A stretch of 55,019 nucleotides of DNA from a bacterium (GTDB lineage: Bacteria > Patescibacteriota > Gracilibacteria > Peribacterales > Peribacteraceae): the NCBI GenBank assembly GCA_027592135.1, contig JAQCIJ010000004.1, positions 1 to 55,019 on the forward strand, read 5' to 3'. Below are positions 39,820 through 48,682 of the stretch, piece by piece. A program made the position numbers and the translations under genes. Every line of letters begins with the position of its first letter. Position 1 is the stretch's first letter. A model generated the notes under the pieces. It was not told the DNA's origin and made no database searches. It was given only the letters and a program-made list of their open reading frames with translations.

Positions 39820-40020
39820 CTAGGAAACCGGAACGATTTGGTGGGACTTCTGCATCTGTTGCATGTGTGGTGAACTGGGGTCTTTGCAGCGTTCATGGAC
39901 GTGGTCATCCATGGATTTTGCTCTGACACCAACACCACAATGTGGGCAAGATTTAACAACCTCGCCCTGTCTTCGGAGAGAATTCCCCTTCTTCGTCCGT
40001 CTTCCAGTACGCGGAGCCAT
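39820..40020 (-). CDS. Small zinc-finger-like basic protein
   Basis: 66 residues: basic N-terminus (MAPRTGRRTKKGNSLRRQ), then CPHCGVGVRAKSMDDHVHERC, a C2HC zinc-finger pattern, and a His/Gln tail. Likely nucleic-acid binding. It is preceded by GGGAG 7 nt before the ATG and followed by a strong terminator. The roughly 130-nt region upstream (40030-40160) folds into hairpins (GTAG...CTAC, CCTC...GAGG), making an unusual structured leader. No homologue known to me. Confidence 0.6.
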   Translation of the reverse strand: MAPRTGRRTKKGNSLRRQGEVVKSCPHCGVGVRAKSMDDHVHERCKDPSSPHMQQMQKSHQIVPVS

Positions 40021-40223
40021 CACAGTTCTCCCTGTCCTGGTAACTTAGAATTCACACCTCAAAACCAGAGGTATGGGCTTTGGTAGCGCCGAATTCCATC
40101 CGGCCTATTTTCTACCTCCACACAGAAAACCAGGTTACGTTTTGCAATAGTCAATGATGCTAAGGACCAAATATTGGCACTATACTACTACTAATACTAA
40201 ATACGTCAAGTATACAGAAAAGC

Positions 40224-41585
40224 CTAATACCGATAATGATCTGGCTTATATGGGCCATCAACTGGAACACCCATGTACTCCGCTTGATCTTGCGTAAGCG
40301 TCGTCAATTTCACGCCAAGTTTATCAAGGTGTAAACGAGCGACCTCTTCGTCTAACCTCTTCGGCAGACGATAGACTCCTACTTTATAGTTATCGGTATG
40401 TTGCCACAGTTCTATTTGGGCAAGAACTTGATTCGTAAATGAGGTACTCATCACAAAGCTCGGATGTCCAGTTGCACAGCCAAGATTTACTAAACGTCCT
40501 TTGGCTAAAATCAAAATTGATCTACCACTATCCTTGAACGTGTAGCGATCTACTGCACCCTCTTTTTCTCCTTTGATTTCATCTTTTGTTACTCGACCAG
40601 CAGCAACTTCTGCGTCGAGCCAAGCTATGTCAATCTCGGTATCAAAGTGACCAATGTTACAGAGGATTGCATCCTCGGACATGTGCACCATATGCTCCCC
40701 CTTAATAATGTCTTTGTTCCCTGTGGTCGTTACAAACAAGTTTCCTTCCTTGCAAGCAGCTTCCATAGTGGTGACCTCGAAACCTTCCATTGCAGCTTGT
40801 AGTGCGTTGATAGGGTCGATCTCTGTGACAAGGACACGGCAACCATAACGCTGCAAGCTTTGCGCACACCCTTTTCCAACATCTCCGTATCCACACACCA
40901 CAGCAACTTTACCGGCAAGCATAATATCCGTTGCGCGCTTTACGCCATCTGCCAAAGATTCACGGCATCCATATAAGTTATCAAATTTACTTTTTGTTGC
41001 GCTGTCATTCACATTGATAGCAGGTACTTTTAATCCACTGCTTTTACTTAACACTTCTAGGCGGTGGATCCCCGCTGTCGTCTCTTCGCTTACGCCTTTA
41101 ATGTCACCTAACATCTCTGGGAATTTTTCGTGCACCATCGCGGTTAAATCTCCACCATCATCGAGAATCATATTGAGCGATTTGCCACCCTCAAAAGCAG
41201 TAAGCGTTTGCTCTATACACCAATCAAACTCTTCGTTATTTAGGCCTTTCCAAGCAAATACAGGAAACCCCGCTTTAGCAATTGCACAGGCAGCATGGTC
41301 TTGGGTGCTAAAAATATTACAACTACTCCAGCTTACTTCTGCGCCAAGTATCGCCAGTGTTTCGATAAGCACTGCTGTCTGAATAGTCATATGGAGACAA
41401 CCGGCAATACGAGCACCTGCAAGAGGTTGCAGTGGTCCATATTTTTCACGCAACGCCATAAGTCCTGGCATTTCATTCTCTGCCAAAGCAATTTCTTTGC
41501 GGCCAAATGCAGCCAATCGTTCAAACTCCTCAGCGGAGCAATCGAGAACTTTGTAGGGGAGGGTGGGGTGAGTGGTGTGTGACAC
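40224..41585 (-). CDS. ahcY: Adenosylhomocysteinase
   Basis: 453 residues, usual for the long bacterial form. Seen: [59 protein letters not shown] site [16 protein letters not shown], and C-terminal [11 protein letters not shown]. It splits S-adenosylhomocysteine into adenosine and homocysteine. The start is GTG at 41585; TACAAT (minus, 41592-41597) lies 6 nt before it. The kinase encoded directly upstream probably removes the adenosine. Confidence 0.97.
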   Translation of the reverse strand: MSHTTHPTLPYKVLDCSAEEFERLAAFGRKEIALAENEMPGLMALREKYGPLQPLAGARIAGCLHMTIQTAVLIETLAILGAEVSWSSCNIFSTQDHAACAIAKAGFPVFAWKGLNNEEFDWCIEQTLTAFEGGKSLNMILDDGGDLTAMVHEKFPEMLGDIKGVSEETTAGIHRLEVLSKSSGLKVPAINVNDSATKSKFDNLYGCRESLADGVKRATDIMLAGKVAVVCGYGDVGKGCAQSLQRYGCRVLVTEIDPINALQAAMEGFEVTTMEAACKEGNLFVTTTGNKDIIKGEHMVHMSEDAILCNIGHFDTEIDIAWLDAEVAAGRVTKDEIKGEKEGAVDRYTFKDSGRSILILAKGRLVNLGCATGHPSFVMSTSFTNQVLAQIELWQHTDNYKVGVYRLPKRLDEEVARLHLDKLGVKLTTLTQDQAEYMGVPVDGPYKPDHYRY

Positions 41586-41591
41586 GAGAGT

Positions 41592-41597
41592 ATTGTA
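41592..41597 (-). promoter_or_regulatory. -10 box of leaderless ahcY promoter
   Basis: Minus strand TACAAT, 6 nt before the GTG start. Confidence 0.55.
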
Positions 41598-41617
41598 ATG
41601 AAGAAATATTAAAATAT

Positions 41618-41648
41618 TGAAATATTGAAAAGAATTTTCAGAATTTCA
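41618..41648. repeat. AT-rich palindrome upstream of ahcY
   Basis: TGAAATATTGAAAA/TTTTCAGAATTTCA, two mismatches, 3-nt loop. Member of the family also at 22927-22960 and 45019-45050. Confidence 0.65.
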
Positions 41649-41656
41649 GCATTGCT

Positions 41657-42604
41657 TCATTTCATCATTGGTAAGTGCTCTCCATACACCTCCTCTGCCC
41701 TAGCCCAAACAGCATCCCGATCAACATGATCTATCAAGGTACCTTCAATTTCGACAGCGAGTGACCCCATAGCATTTCCGAGTCGCAAAGAATCTATCAA
41801 AGACCATTCAGATTGGAGTCCTGCCAAGAACCCTGCACGAAATGCATCTCCAGCTCCAGTAGGATTAACGACTTGATCTGGAGTACATGGTCCCACATTA
41901 AGCGCTCCCTCTTTTGAGAAGCACGTGACACCTGCGTCACCACGAGTAACAATCACCATAGAGGTTGTTTCAAGAGCACTTTGCTCATCAATACCTAATC
42001 GATCCGTAATCAGTCCCCATTCATACTCATTCGCAATTACTCCTTCACTATGCTCTACACCAAAGCGTAGTTCGTCATCAGAAAGCGCTAATACTTGCTG
42101 ACCAGGATCAAAGAAAAACGGCACTTTGTACTCTGTACACCACCTGATTCCTTCCATCATTAGTACGGCATTACGCGGGCTAATAATCGCATGAGAAATT
42201 TCTTCTCGCCTGTCTAAAAGGTCGGGAAATGAGCCATCGGCATCAGCCCCTGGATGAAAAAACGTAATCTGACGTGCCGAGCTATCCGTTCCAATAATTG
42301 CGGTAGCGGTAGCAGCGGTCTGTAGCTGCTCTACATACTCTATGGAAATACCACGATTCTCCAGAAGGTTTCTGTATTCAATACCATCTGATCCAACGGT
42401 TGTTACCAGCATTGGGTCTTTTCCGAGCAAGTTTAAGCTCCATGCAATGTTTGCCGCAGTCCCTCCATGATGCCTAGCAAAATGTGGAGCAAAAAAACTT
42501 ACCGCAAGAGTATCGAGTGCTGATGTATCAATAGCGTCCGCAAATGAGCCATTATAACCCAAAAGGAGGTCGTATGCTGTTGAACCGTTTACTAAGATCT
42601 TCAT
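41657..42604 (-). CDS. PfkB-family carbohydrate/nucleoside kinase, probable adenosine kinase
   Basis: 315 residues. Ribokinase-fold marks: HHGGTAANIAWSLNLLG near the N-terminus and the anion-hole/catalytic NPTGAGDAFRAGFLAGL near the C-terminus. In the archaeal/bacterial group that includes adenosine kinases the GGTAxNxA motif is typical. Placement directly upstream of ahcY on the same strand suggests it phosphorylates the adenosine released by AhcY; sugar kinase is the alternative. TATCAT (minus, 42611-42616) is 6 nt before the ATG. Confidence 0.85.
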   Translation of the reverse strand: MKILVNGSTAYDLLLGYNGSFADAIDTSALDTLAVSFFAPHFARHHGGTAANIAWSLNLLGKDPMLVTTVGSDGIEYRNLLENRGISIEYVEQLQTAATATAIIGTDSSARQITFFHPGADADGSFPDLLDRREEISHAIISPRNAVLMMEGIRWCTEYKVPFFFDPGQQVLALSDDELRFGVEHSEGVIANEYEWGLITDRLGIDEQSALETTSMVIVTRGDAGVTCFSKEGALNVGPCTPDQVVNPTGAGDAFRAGFLAGLQSEWSLIDSLRLGNAMGSLAVEIEGTLIDHVDRDAVWARAEEVYGEHLPMMK

Positions 42605-42698
42605 ACGCTAATGATAACACTAGAAGAAGGGCTAGTAGCTAGTAGTTAGGGGGTTTTTTGCTAACTACTCACTACAAACCCCTGCTAAACTGCCATAG
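42605..42698. promoter_or_regulatory. Bidirectional promoter repeat, copy 1
   Basis: 94 bp between divergent kinase and UGD genes. Leftward extended -10 TGTTATCAT ends 6 nt before the kinase ATG; rightward extended -10 TGCTAAACT (42683-42691) ends 7 nt before the UGD ATG. In between is a hairpin AGTAGTTAG/CTAACTACT. An inverted copy, about 85 of 94 positions identical, fills 47630-47722. Confidence 0.85.
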
Positions 42699-44036
42699 AT
42701 GAAGATCGCCGTCATCGGTACCGGCTACGTAGGACTCGTTTCCGCTGTGTGTTTCGCAGAATTGGGACACGAGGTCTTTGGAGTAGATATAGACGAAGAG
42801 AAAGTACGAAAACTCCAAGGTGGTATCAGTCCTATCTACGAACCAGAGCTCGAAGAACTTCTCAAGAAAAACCTCGAAGCAGGCACCGTAAAATTTACAA
42901 CAGATCTTGCAGAGGCACTCCCAGATACTCAGGTCGTATTTTCTGCAGTAGCCACACCACCCAACGAAGACTTTTCTGCTGATTTGAAGGCAGTATTTAT
43001 TGTTGCTGAGTCTGTCGCAAAACTTGCAGATCACAATATTGTATTCGTAAACAAATCGACAGTACCTGTAGGAACAGGAAAAAAGTGCGAAGAAGTAATC
43101 GCCAAGGCACTTGCAGGTCGCAAAGTCGACTACAAGATTCCTGTTATCTCTAATCCGGAGTTTTTACGAGAAGGACATGCAATAAGCGACACCATGCAGC
43201 CAGATCGTATCGTTGTTGGCATGAACGAGAATGGATGGGCGAAGCAAACAATGGAAGAACTATACGTTCCACTTACACGAACGTCGCAACCTATTGTATG
43301 GATGTCTCGCGAGAGCTCGGAAATCGTAAAGTATGCAAGCAATGGATTTTTGGCAAACAAAATTTCGTTTGCCAACATGCTCTCGGAACTCTGTGAAGCG
43401 ACAGGAGGAAACGTTCGCGATGTCACAAAGGGAATGGGATTAGATAATCGTATTGGTCCTCGGTTTTTACAATCCGGAATTGGATACGGTGGAAGCTGTT
43501 TCCCAAAAGATGTAAAAGCACTGATCGCACTATCCCGAGAAACAGGGGTGCCACTTCCATTAATCCAGGCAACACACGATATAAACCAGCACCAGCGCGA
43601 ACGCTACTTCAAAAAAATACTCGATGCACTTCCAGCCGAAGGTGCTACAGTCGGTATTTGGGGTTTATCATTTAAACCACGTACCGATGACATGCGTGAG
43701 GCACCAAGCTTGGATCTGATTCCACTTCTGACAAAAGCGGGTCACACTGTGCAGGCATATGACCCTGTGGCAATGGAGAATGCAAAAAACATCATCAAAC
43801 AACGGGGGGATCCCTCCCCGCATTCCGAAGAAATTCGATGGTGTCAAAGCCCAATGAAAGCTGCAGAAAATGCTGATGCCGTAATAGTACTTACCGAGTG
43901 GGAAGAGTTCTGCAACACAGACCTTACTACGTTAAAACTTACCATGAAAGGTAATGACCTCTTTGATGGACGAAATATTTACGAGCCTGCAGAGGTAAAA
44001 GAAGCAGGACTCCAGTACCATGGCATTGGACTATGA
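42699..44036 (+). CDS. ugd: UDP-glucose 6-dehydrogenase
   Basis: 445 residues. NAD site GTGYVGLVSAVCFAELGHEV (7-26), NKSTVPVGTG, PEFLREGHAI, the family's NGFLANKISFANMLSELCE, active-site C267 in GYGGSCFPKD, and C-terminal WGLSFKPRTDDMREAPS. It oxidises UDP-glucose to UDP-glucuronate. The 4-nt overlap with the following epimerase indicates a two-step path to UDP-galacturonate. Confidence 0.96.
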   Translation: MKIAVIGTGYVGLVSAVCFAELGHEVFGVDIDEEKVRKLQGGISPIYEPELEELLKKNLEAGTVKFTTDLAEALPDTQVVFSAVATPPNEDFSADLKAVFIVAESVAKLADHNIVFVNKSTVPVGTGKKCEEVIAKALAGRKVDYKIPVISNPEFLREGHAISDTMQPDRIVVGMNENGWAKQTMEELYVPLTRTSQPIVWMSRESSEIVKYASNGFLANKISFANMLSELCEATGGNVRDVTKGMGLDNRIGPRFLQSGIGYGGSCFPKDVKALIALSRETGVPLPLIQATHDINQHQRERYFKKILDALPAEGATVGIWGLSFKPRTDDMREAPSLDLIPLLTKAGHTVQAYDPVAMENAKNIIKQRGDPSPHSEEIRWCQSPMKAAENADAVIVLTEWEEFCNTDLTTLKLTMKGNDLFDGRNIYEPAEVKEAGLQYHGIGL

Positions 44037-45013
44037 AAATACTTTTGACAGGATCGGCTGGATTCATTGGATTCCACACGGCAAAGATGCTCCTCGAGCG
44101 TGGAGACACTGTCATAGGATTCGATAACTTTAACGAGTACTACGACCCAGAACTAAAGAGAGCACGAAATAAAATTTTAGAAGGATACGATAATTTCACA
44201 ATCATTCGCGGAGATTTGAAGAATGTTGATGATCTAAAAAAAGCCTTTAACCTACTCAACGAACCAACGAAGCAACGAACCAACGATGAAACCCGTGTCT
44301 GTCACCTCGCAGCCCAAGCTGGCGTGCGTCACTCTATAGAGAACCCAGATATTTTTATTCAGGATAATATCCAAGGAACAAACAACATCTTCGAGCTCTG
44401 CAAAGAATACAACGTCGGCGGAGTAACCTACGCAAGTAGTAGCTCTATTTACGGAGATAACGAACAGAGTCCATTTAAAGAAGAGCACAAAGCAGACAGC
44501 CCAATGTCTTTGTATGGAATGACAAAAAAATGTAACGAACTACAGGCCTACACATATCACAGTCTGCACGGAGTAAAGAGCACGGGACTCCGGTTCTTTA
44601 CAGTCTACGGCCCTTACGGTAGACCTGACATGGCACTGTTCCTATTTGCCAACTGGATAACGAAAGGAGAACCAATGCAGATCTTCGGTGAAGGAAAGAT
44701 GCAACGCGACTTTACGTTTGTAGAAGATATCGCAGCAGGCATTGTTGCCGCACTCGATAAAAACTACGACTATGAAATCTTTAACCTCGGAGGAGGAAAA
44801 ACAGAAGAACTCATGGATTACATCACCACACTCGAGAAAGCACTGGGTAAAGTTGGAGAGAAAGAAATGCTCCCGATGCAACCGGGTGACGTGGTATCAA
44901 CTTCAGCAGATATCTCTAAAGCACAAAAGATGCTCGGGTATAATCCACAAACACAAATTGCAGAAGGGATTCCAAAGTTTGTAGAGTGGTATAAACAATA
45001 TTATCAATGTTGA
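44033..45013 (+). CDS. NAD-dependent epimerase, probable UDP-glucuronate 4-epimerase
   Basis: 326 residues, extended SDR. TGSAGFIGFHTAKMLLERGD, NFNEYYDPELKRARN, YASSSSIYGDNEQSPF, YGMTKK (catalytic Y and K), GLRFFTVYGPYGRPDM, matching the glucuronate epimerase group (YGPxGRPDM). Immediately downstream of ugd (ATGA overlap), so UDP-glucuronate is the likely substrate. An octamer tract (44258-44286) lies between the first Rossmann strands, encoding NEPTKQRTND. Confidence 0.93.
   Translation: MKILLTGSAGFIGFHTAKMLLERGDTVIGFDNFNEYYDPELKRARNKILEGYDNFTIIRGDLKNVDDLKKAFNLLNEPTKQRTNDETRVCHLAAQAGVRHSIENPDIFIQDNIQGTNNIFELCKEYNVGGVTYASSSSIYGDNEQSPFKEEHKADSPMSLYGMTKKCNELQAYTYHSLHGVKSTGLRFFTVYGPYGRPDMALFLFANWITKGEPMQIFGEGKMQRDFTFVEDIAAGIVAALDKNYDYEIFNLGGGKTEELMDYITTLEKALGKVGEKEMLPMQPGDVVSTSADISKAQKMLGYNPQTQIAEGIPKFVEWYKQYYQC
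44258..44286. repeat. Octamer microsatellite (AACGAACC)3.5 in the epimerase gene
   Basis: AACGAACC, AACGAAGC, AACGAACC, then AACGA: same octamer as in the GT gene at 3706-3735, here on the coding strand. One-unit change would truncate the enzyme. Confidence 0.9.
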
Positions 45014-45018
45014 AATTC

Positions 45019-45050
45019 TGAAATATTGAAAACCCTCTTTCAACATTTCA
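45019..45050. repeat. AT-rich palindrome between convergent genes
   Basis: TGAAATATTGAAA/TTTCAACATTTCA, one mismatch, 6-nt loop, just after the epimerase stop and before the convergent membrane gene. Confidence 0.7.
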
Positions 45051-45063
45051 ACATTGCTGCATT

Positions 45064-46254
45064 TCAAAATTTCCTAATCCACACCTCCTGTCCAATATTC
45101 TCTATTTGATAAAACCCATACCCAGAAACTCCAGGACAAGCATCTAAACACACGACTGCTTTTGCCTTCGAAAGAAGCGAAGGACGATAACGCAATATCG
45201 GAGAAGTGCTCTCATACTGCCAGCTATGACTAAAGTTTCCAGAGATCAACACAACACCTTCACTGGATAATTGGTTCACCTGATGCATAACTATGCGTGC
45301 ACTAGAGTTATAAAATTCAAGTTGTGTGTGTGCAAAGATAAATACTGCTGTGACGATTTGCATCGCAAGAAGTGTTGCGGATTTCTTAAGGACACCAGGA
45401 CTTGCTATTACTCCACCTATAAGAAGTGGCAAAAAGAGCACCGGGTAATACACACGATACGACGTAACATGAAAAGCGCAGACAAGTACGAAGCTTAACA
45501 GTAATGGCCAATGCTTTGCTCTTATAATTCCCAAAAGACCAAGCACAGAAAGCACACCACTCCCCGCCCACAGCCAAGACGTTGCAGTGAGCTGCACAAG
45601 ATCTATCAAGGGCTGTCCGACATTTTGTCCTCCAGCATTCATAAAACTTGCAGCAGCCAGTGGGTTGGATGCGATATATAATGTAACAAGGAGAAGGGGT
45701 ATACCAATAGCAAGTGCACTGCGAATAGGATGGACTTTTGCCTTCCAGAAAATAGCGATAACAATCGGGAGATATAACACTGCTTGGTATGCAGTGAAAA
45801 GTGACACCAACCAAAACAATGCAACCCATCCGAGAATATACTGATTTCCCAATTTCCCAATTTCCCAATTTCTTAGTAATAACCACACCAACACCAATCC
45901 CTGCAACGCCGTAAGCACCGCCATCATTACTGTTCCCGATTGAAATAGTACCGATGCACAAAAGATCCACAGTCCACACAATGTAAGCCTGTTCTCTGGT
46001 GACATACCTTTTGCCATACGTGCAATCAGCCATACGGCCTGGACAAGAAGTGTGGCGAATACAACGCGCATCAACATTTCTTGATACGGCAATGCTTCTG
46101 TTAGATTAATAATGCCACGCGCGAGTGGCGGATGTGGATACGGAATATTCAGAAGATACTTTGCCTCATCCGTATGCACAGCACCAAGCCCACGATACAG
46201 CGCCAGCAAGACTGCATACCCTTCTATGCCGATGAGTATTAGAAGTCTTCGCAT
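45064..46254 (-). CDS. Polytopic membrane protein, probable GT-C glycosyltransferase
   Basis: 396 residues, about ten hydrophobic segments. After the first helix the loop VHTDEAKYLLNIPYPHPPLARGI contains an acidic D-E pair followed by PHPPL, the arrangement of PMT/ArnT-like enzymes that use lipid-linked sugars. The ATG at 46254 is inside the overlap with the preceding gene (16 nt). An octamer tract (45845-45872) lies in a cytoplasmic loop (NWEIGKLGNQ). The GT2-GtrA protein encoded two genes upstream would supply and flip the donor. Confidence 0.8.
   Translation of the reverse strand: MRRLLILIGIEGYAVLLALYRGLGAVHTDEAKYLLNIPYPHPPLARGIINLTEALPYQEMLMRVVFATLLVQAVWLIARMAKGMSPENRLTLCGLWIFCASVLFQSGTVMMAVLTALQGLVLVWLLLRNWEIGKLGNQYILGWVALFWLVSLFTAYQAVLYLPIVIAIFWKAKVHPIRSALAIGIPLLLVTLYIASNPLAAASFMNAGGQNVGQPLIDLVQLTATSWLWAGSGVLSVLGLLGIIRAKHWPLLLSFVLVCAFHVTSYRVYYPVLFLPLLIGGVIASPGVLKKSATLLAMQIVTAVFIFAHTQLEFYNSSARIVMHQVNQLSSEGVVLISGNFSHSWQYESTSPILRYRPSLLSKAKAVVCLDACPGVSGYGFYQIENIGQEVWIRKF
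45845..45872. repeat. Octamer microsatellite (TTTCCCAA)3.5 in the polytopic protein gene
   Basis: Three perfect units plus TTTC, 28 bp, inside the coding sequence. Confidence 0.9.
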
Positions 46255-46550
46255 GTAGATAAGAGACCAGTAGAAAAATAGACGTTGTAACACGAGATGG
46301 GATCTTCTCCACGAACATACGACCGGTAGTGAAGTTGAATTTTCTCGGCATCGATAGCGCCAATAGAAACACCAGATAATAACCAACCTTCGCGCTTTGC
46401 TGTCGCCTGAATAAGCGTCTGCGTACGACTACGCAAAGCAGGGTCTGTGTACAGAGGGAGCAATGTCCACAAGCGACAGGCAAGTGCAAATGTAATCACC
46501 GCAACAGTGATCCAAAAGATAGGCCACTGATGAGAGTTTAGTTTTTCCAT
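46239..46550 (-). CDS. Small single-helix membrane protein, unknown function
   Basis: 103 residues: one N-terminal helix (WPIFWITVAVITFALACRLWTLL) and an extracytoplasmic domain of about 70 residues with KIQLHYRSYVRGEDPISCYNVYF and a second cysteine near the C-terminus (STGLLSTCEDF), perhaps a disulfide. It overlaps the GT2 gene by 13 nt and the polytopic gene by 16 nt, so the three are translated as a unit. No family recognised; it may be a partner of the polytopic enzyme. Confidence 0.75.
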   Translation of the reverse strand: MEKLNSHQWPIFWITVAVITFALACRLWTLLPLYTDPALRSRTQTLIQATAKREGWLLSGVSIGAIDAEKIQLHYRSYVRGEDPISCYNVYFSTGLLSTCEDF

Positions 46551-47629
46551 GCTACAAATCTACTCATTGTATAATTCCATACTACACCCGTAAACGCACC
46601 AATGATCACTGCAGCAAGATCCACCCATCCAAGAGAAAATAAGTACGAACTTACTGCATAGTTTGCTACAGCACCAAATGCGCACGCAAAATTATATTTT
46701 CCAAACCCTATAAGCATCGCCATTCCTCTTAATCTGGACACTGCAAAGGTCCATACATTATTAACGTAAAAGTTAAAGATGATCGCTACTTCGATAGCGG
46801 CTAACACTGCAATACGAAAGCCAAATAACGAGAGCTCCTCTCCAGACTGCAAAACAGATGATGCAGCTACGTACGTACCAAGATGCACGAGCACTCCGAA
46901 GGCACCCACGATGCAATACTTCAGAAATGTCAGTGGGATATACCGACCAACTGTTACATCGTATAAGTACTCCACAAATTCGATCTGCACACGACGCGAT
47001 AACTTACTCTCTCCATGAAGCCGTGTAGAAAACGTAAACGGAACTTCTTGTACCGTTGTATCTTTCGGCACACACACCAATAAATCGAGTAAAATTTTAA
47101 ATCCCTTTGGGTTTAGATGTCGCGCGGCGTTCTGAAACAGATCGTTGCGCAAGGCGAAAAAACCACTCATCGGGTCACTCGCTTTTACGTTACACACAGC
47201 TAGTGCCATTTTTGTAGCAACGCGACTCATGAGGTGACGTCGCTCATCCCACTCTCCAACACTTCCTCCGGGTACGTATCGCGAACCAATAGCGATACCA
47301 CTTCCTTCTTGAATTGCACTGTAGAGCTTCGGCAAGATATCCATATCGTGTTGTCCGTCTGCATCCATCACAGCAAGTACATCACCTTTTGCAGAAAGAA
47401 AGCCTTCGATAACTGCAGAAGAAAGCCCTCTGCGTCCTACACGACGTATGACATGTACATCATCTAATTTCTGCCCTAGCTCTTGAGCAATTCTCCATGT
47501 CTCATCTGGGCTGTCATCATCTACAATGATGATTTCATGAGGAATGCCTTTAAGAGTCTCTTCTAGCTTTGGTAATAGCTCGGGCAGATTCTCCGATTCG
47601 TTATAGGTGGGGAGTATTAAAGAAAGCAT
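46538..47629 (-). CDS. GT2 polyprenyl-phosphate sugar synthase fused to GtrA domain
   Basis: 363 residues. Residues 1-225 are a DPM1-like GT2 (LSLILPTYNESENLPELL, VDDDSPDETW, VMDADGQHDMDILPKLY, DPMSGFFALRND, KGFKILLDLLV). Residues about 235-360 are a four-helix GtrA module (FLKYCIVGAFGVLVHLGTYVA ... FNFYVNNVWTF ... WNYTMSRFVAWKN), thought to flip lipid-phosphate sugars. So it makes and may translocate the donor for the polytopic protein in the same operon. TACGCT (minus) lies 7 nt before the ATG within the promoter repeat. Confidence 0.93.
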   Translation of the reverse strand: MLSLILPTYNESENLPELLPKLEETLKGIPHEIIIVDDDSPDETWRIAQELGQKLDDVHVIRRVGRRGLSSAVIEGFLSAKGDVLAVMDADGQHDMDILPKLYSAIQEGSGIAIGSRYVPGGSVGEWDERRHLMSRVATKMALAVCNVKASDPMSGFFALRNDLFQNAARHLNPKGFKILLDLLVCVPKDTTVQEVPFTFSTRLHGESKLSRRVQIEFVEYLYDVTVGRYIPLTFLKYCIVGAFGVLVHLGTYVAASSVLQSGEELSLFGFRIAVLAAIEVAIIFNFYVNNVWTFAVSRLRGMAMLIGFGKYNFACAFGAVANYAVSSYLFSLGWVDLAAVIIGAFTGVVWNYTMSRFVAWKN

Positions 47630-47722
47630 TGCTACTAGCGTAGCAGGGGTTTGGAGTAAGTAGTTAGCAAAAACCCCCTAACTACTAGCTACTAGCCCCT
47701 TGTTCAGTGTTATCATTAGCCT
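47630..47722. promoter_or_regulatory. Bidirectional promoter repeat, copy 2 (inverted)
   Basis: 93 bp between divergent GT2-GtrA and epimerase genes; the reverse complement of 42605-42698 with few differences and one indel. Rightward extended -10 TGTTATCAT (47708-47716) ends 6 nt before the epimerase ATG; leftward TGCTACGCT ends 7 nt before the GT2 ATG. Confidence 0.85.
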
Positions 47723-48649
47723 ATGAAAATCTTAGTTACAGGCTCCTCCGGCACAATCGGTACTAGACTTTGCGAAAAGCTCTTATCAGCAGGTCACGAG
47801 GTAATAGGAGCTGATTGGGAACCTTGTAAGTGGAATAAAGAAGTAGAAAATCTGAGGATTGATATCGACCTACGTCATAAAGATGAATGTGATACATTGC
47901 CTACAGACAGCGATCTGATTATTCACCTAGCGGCAAATGCTCGTGTCTATGAACTTGTCGAGCACCCAGAAAGAGCAATGGATAACTTTATTGATACCTT
48001 TAATATCCTTGAGCATGCACGCAAGAATGGCATCAAAAAAATGATGTTCGCTTCTTCTCGTGAGACCTACGGAAACATTCACCTTCCAGAAGGAGAGAAG
48101 TACACAGAAGACAAAGCACACTTTATGACCTGCGAGAGCCCATACACTGCAAGTAAGATCGGTGGAGAGGCATTATTTGAGGCCTACAAGAGGTGTTACC
48201 AGATTGATACGATTATCTTCCGGTTCTCCAATGTCTACGGCATGTACGACGATTCTATTCGTGTCGTTCCCCTCTTCTACAGGCAGGCAAAAGCAAACGA
48301 GCCTATGAAAGTATTTGGAAAAGACAAGTGCCTCGACTTTACGTACATCGATGACTGCGTCGATGGAATAGTGCTTGCGGTAGAAAACTTTGAGTCTGCC
48401 AAAAACGACACCTACAACTTAGCCTTCGGAGAAGGAACAACCATCATGCATCTCGCGGAGAAAGTTGTAGAGCTGCTCGGAAGTAGCTCCACAATAGAGG
48501 CTACAAACAGTCGCACGGGAGAAGTAACGCACTATATTGCTGATATCTCTAAAGCCAAAAAAGCCTTCGGATATAATCCTAAAACCAACTTCGAAGACGG
48601 AATTCGCAAGAGTATGGAGTGGTATGAGGCAAATGCTGATACAAAGTAA
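47723..48649 (+). CDS. NAD-dependent sugar epimerase/dehydratase
   Basis: 308 residues, extended SDR. TGSSGTIGTRLCEKLLSAGHEV, LIIHLAANARVYELVEHPERAMDN, MFASSRETYGNI, catalytic YTASK, RFSNVYGMYDDS, CLDFTYIDDCVDGI. The glycine motif has GTIG instead of GFIG. It acts on a nucleotide sugar, probably for the same surface glycan as its neighbours; GDP- or UDP-hexose cannot be told apart. Confidence 0.9.
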   Translation: MKILVTGSSGTIGTRLCEKLLSAGHEVIGADWEPCKWNKEVENLRIDIDLRHKDECDTLPTDSDLIIHLAANARVYELVEHPERAMDNFIDTFNILEHARKNGIKKMMFASSRETYGNIHLPEGEKYTEDKAHFMTCESPYTASKIGGEALFEAYKRCYQIDTIIFRFSNVYGMYDDSIRVVPLFYRQAKANEPMKVFGKDKCLDFTYIDDCVDGIVLAVENFESAKNDTYNLAFGEGTTIMHLAEKVVELLGSSSTIEATNSRTGEVTHYIADISKAKKAFGYNPKTNFEDGIRKSMEWYEANADTK

Positions 48650-48682
48650 TTCACCTCTTTGATCTTTTTTTCTTGATACCAA

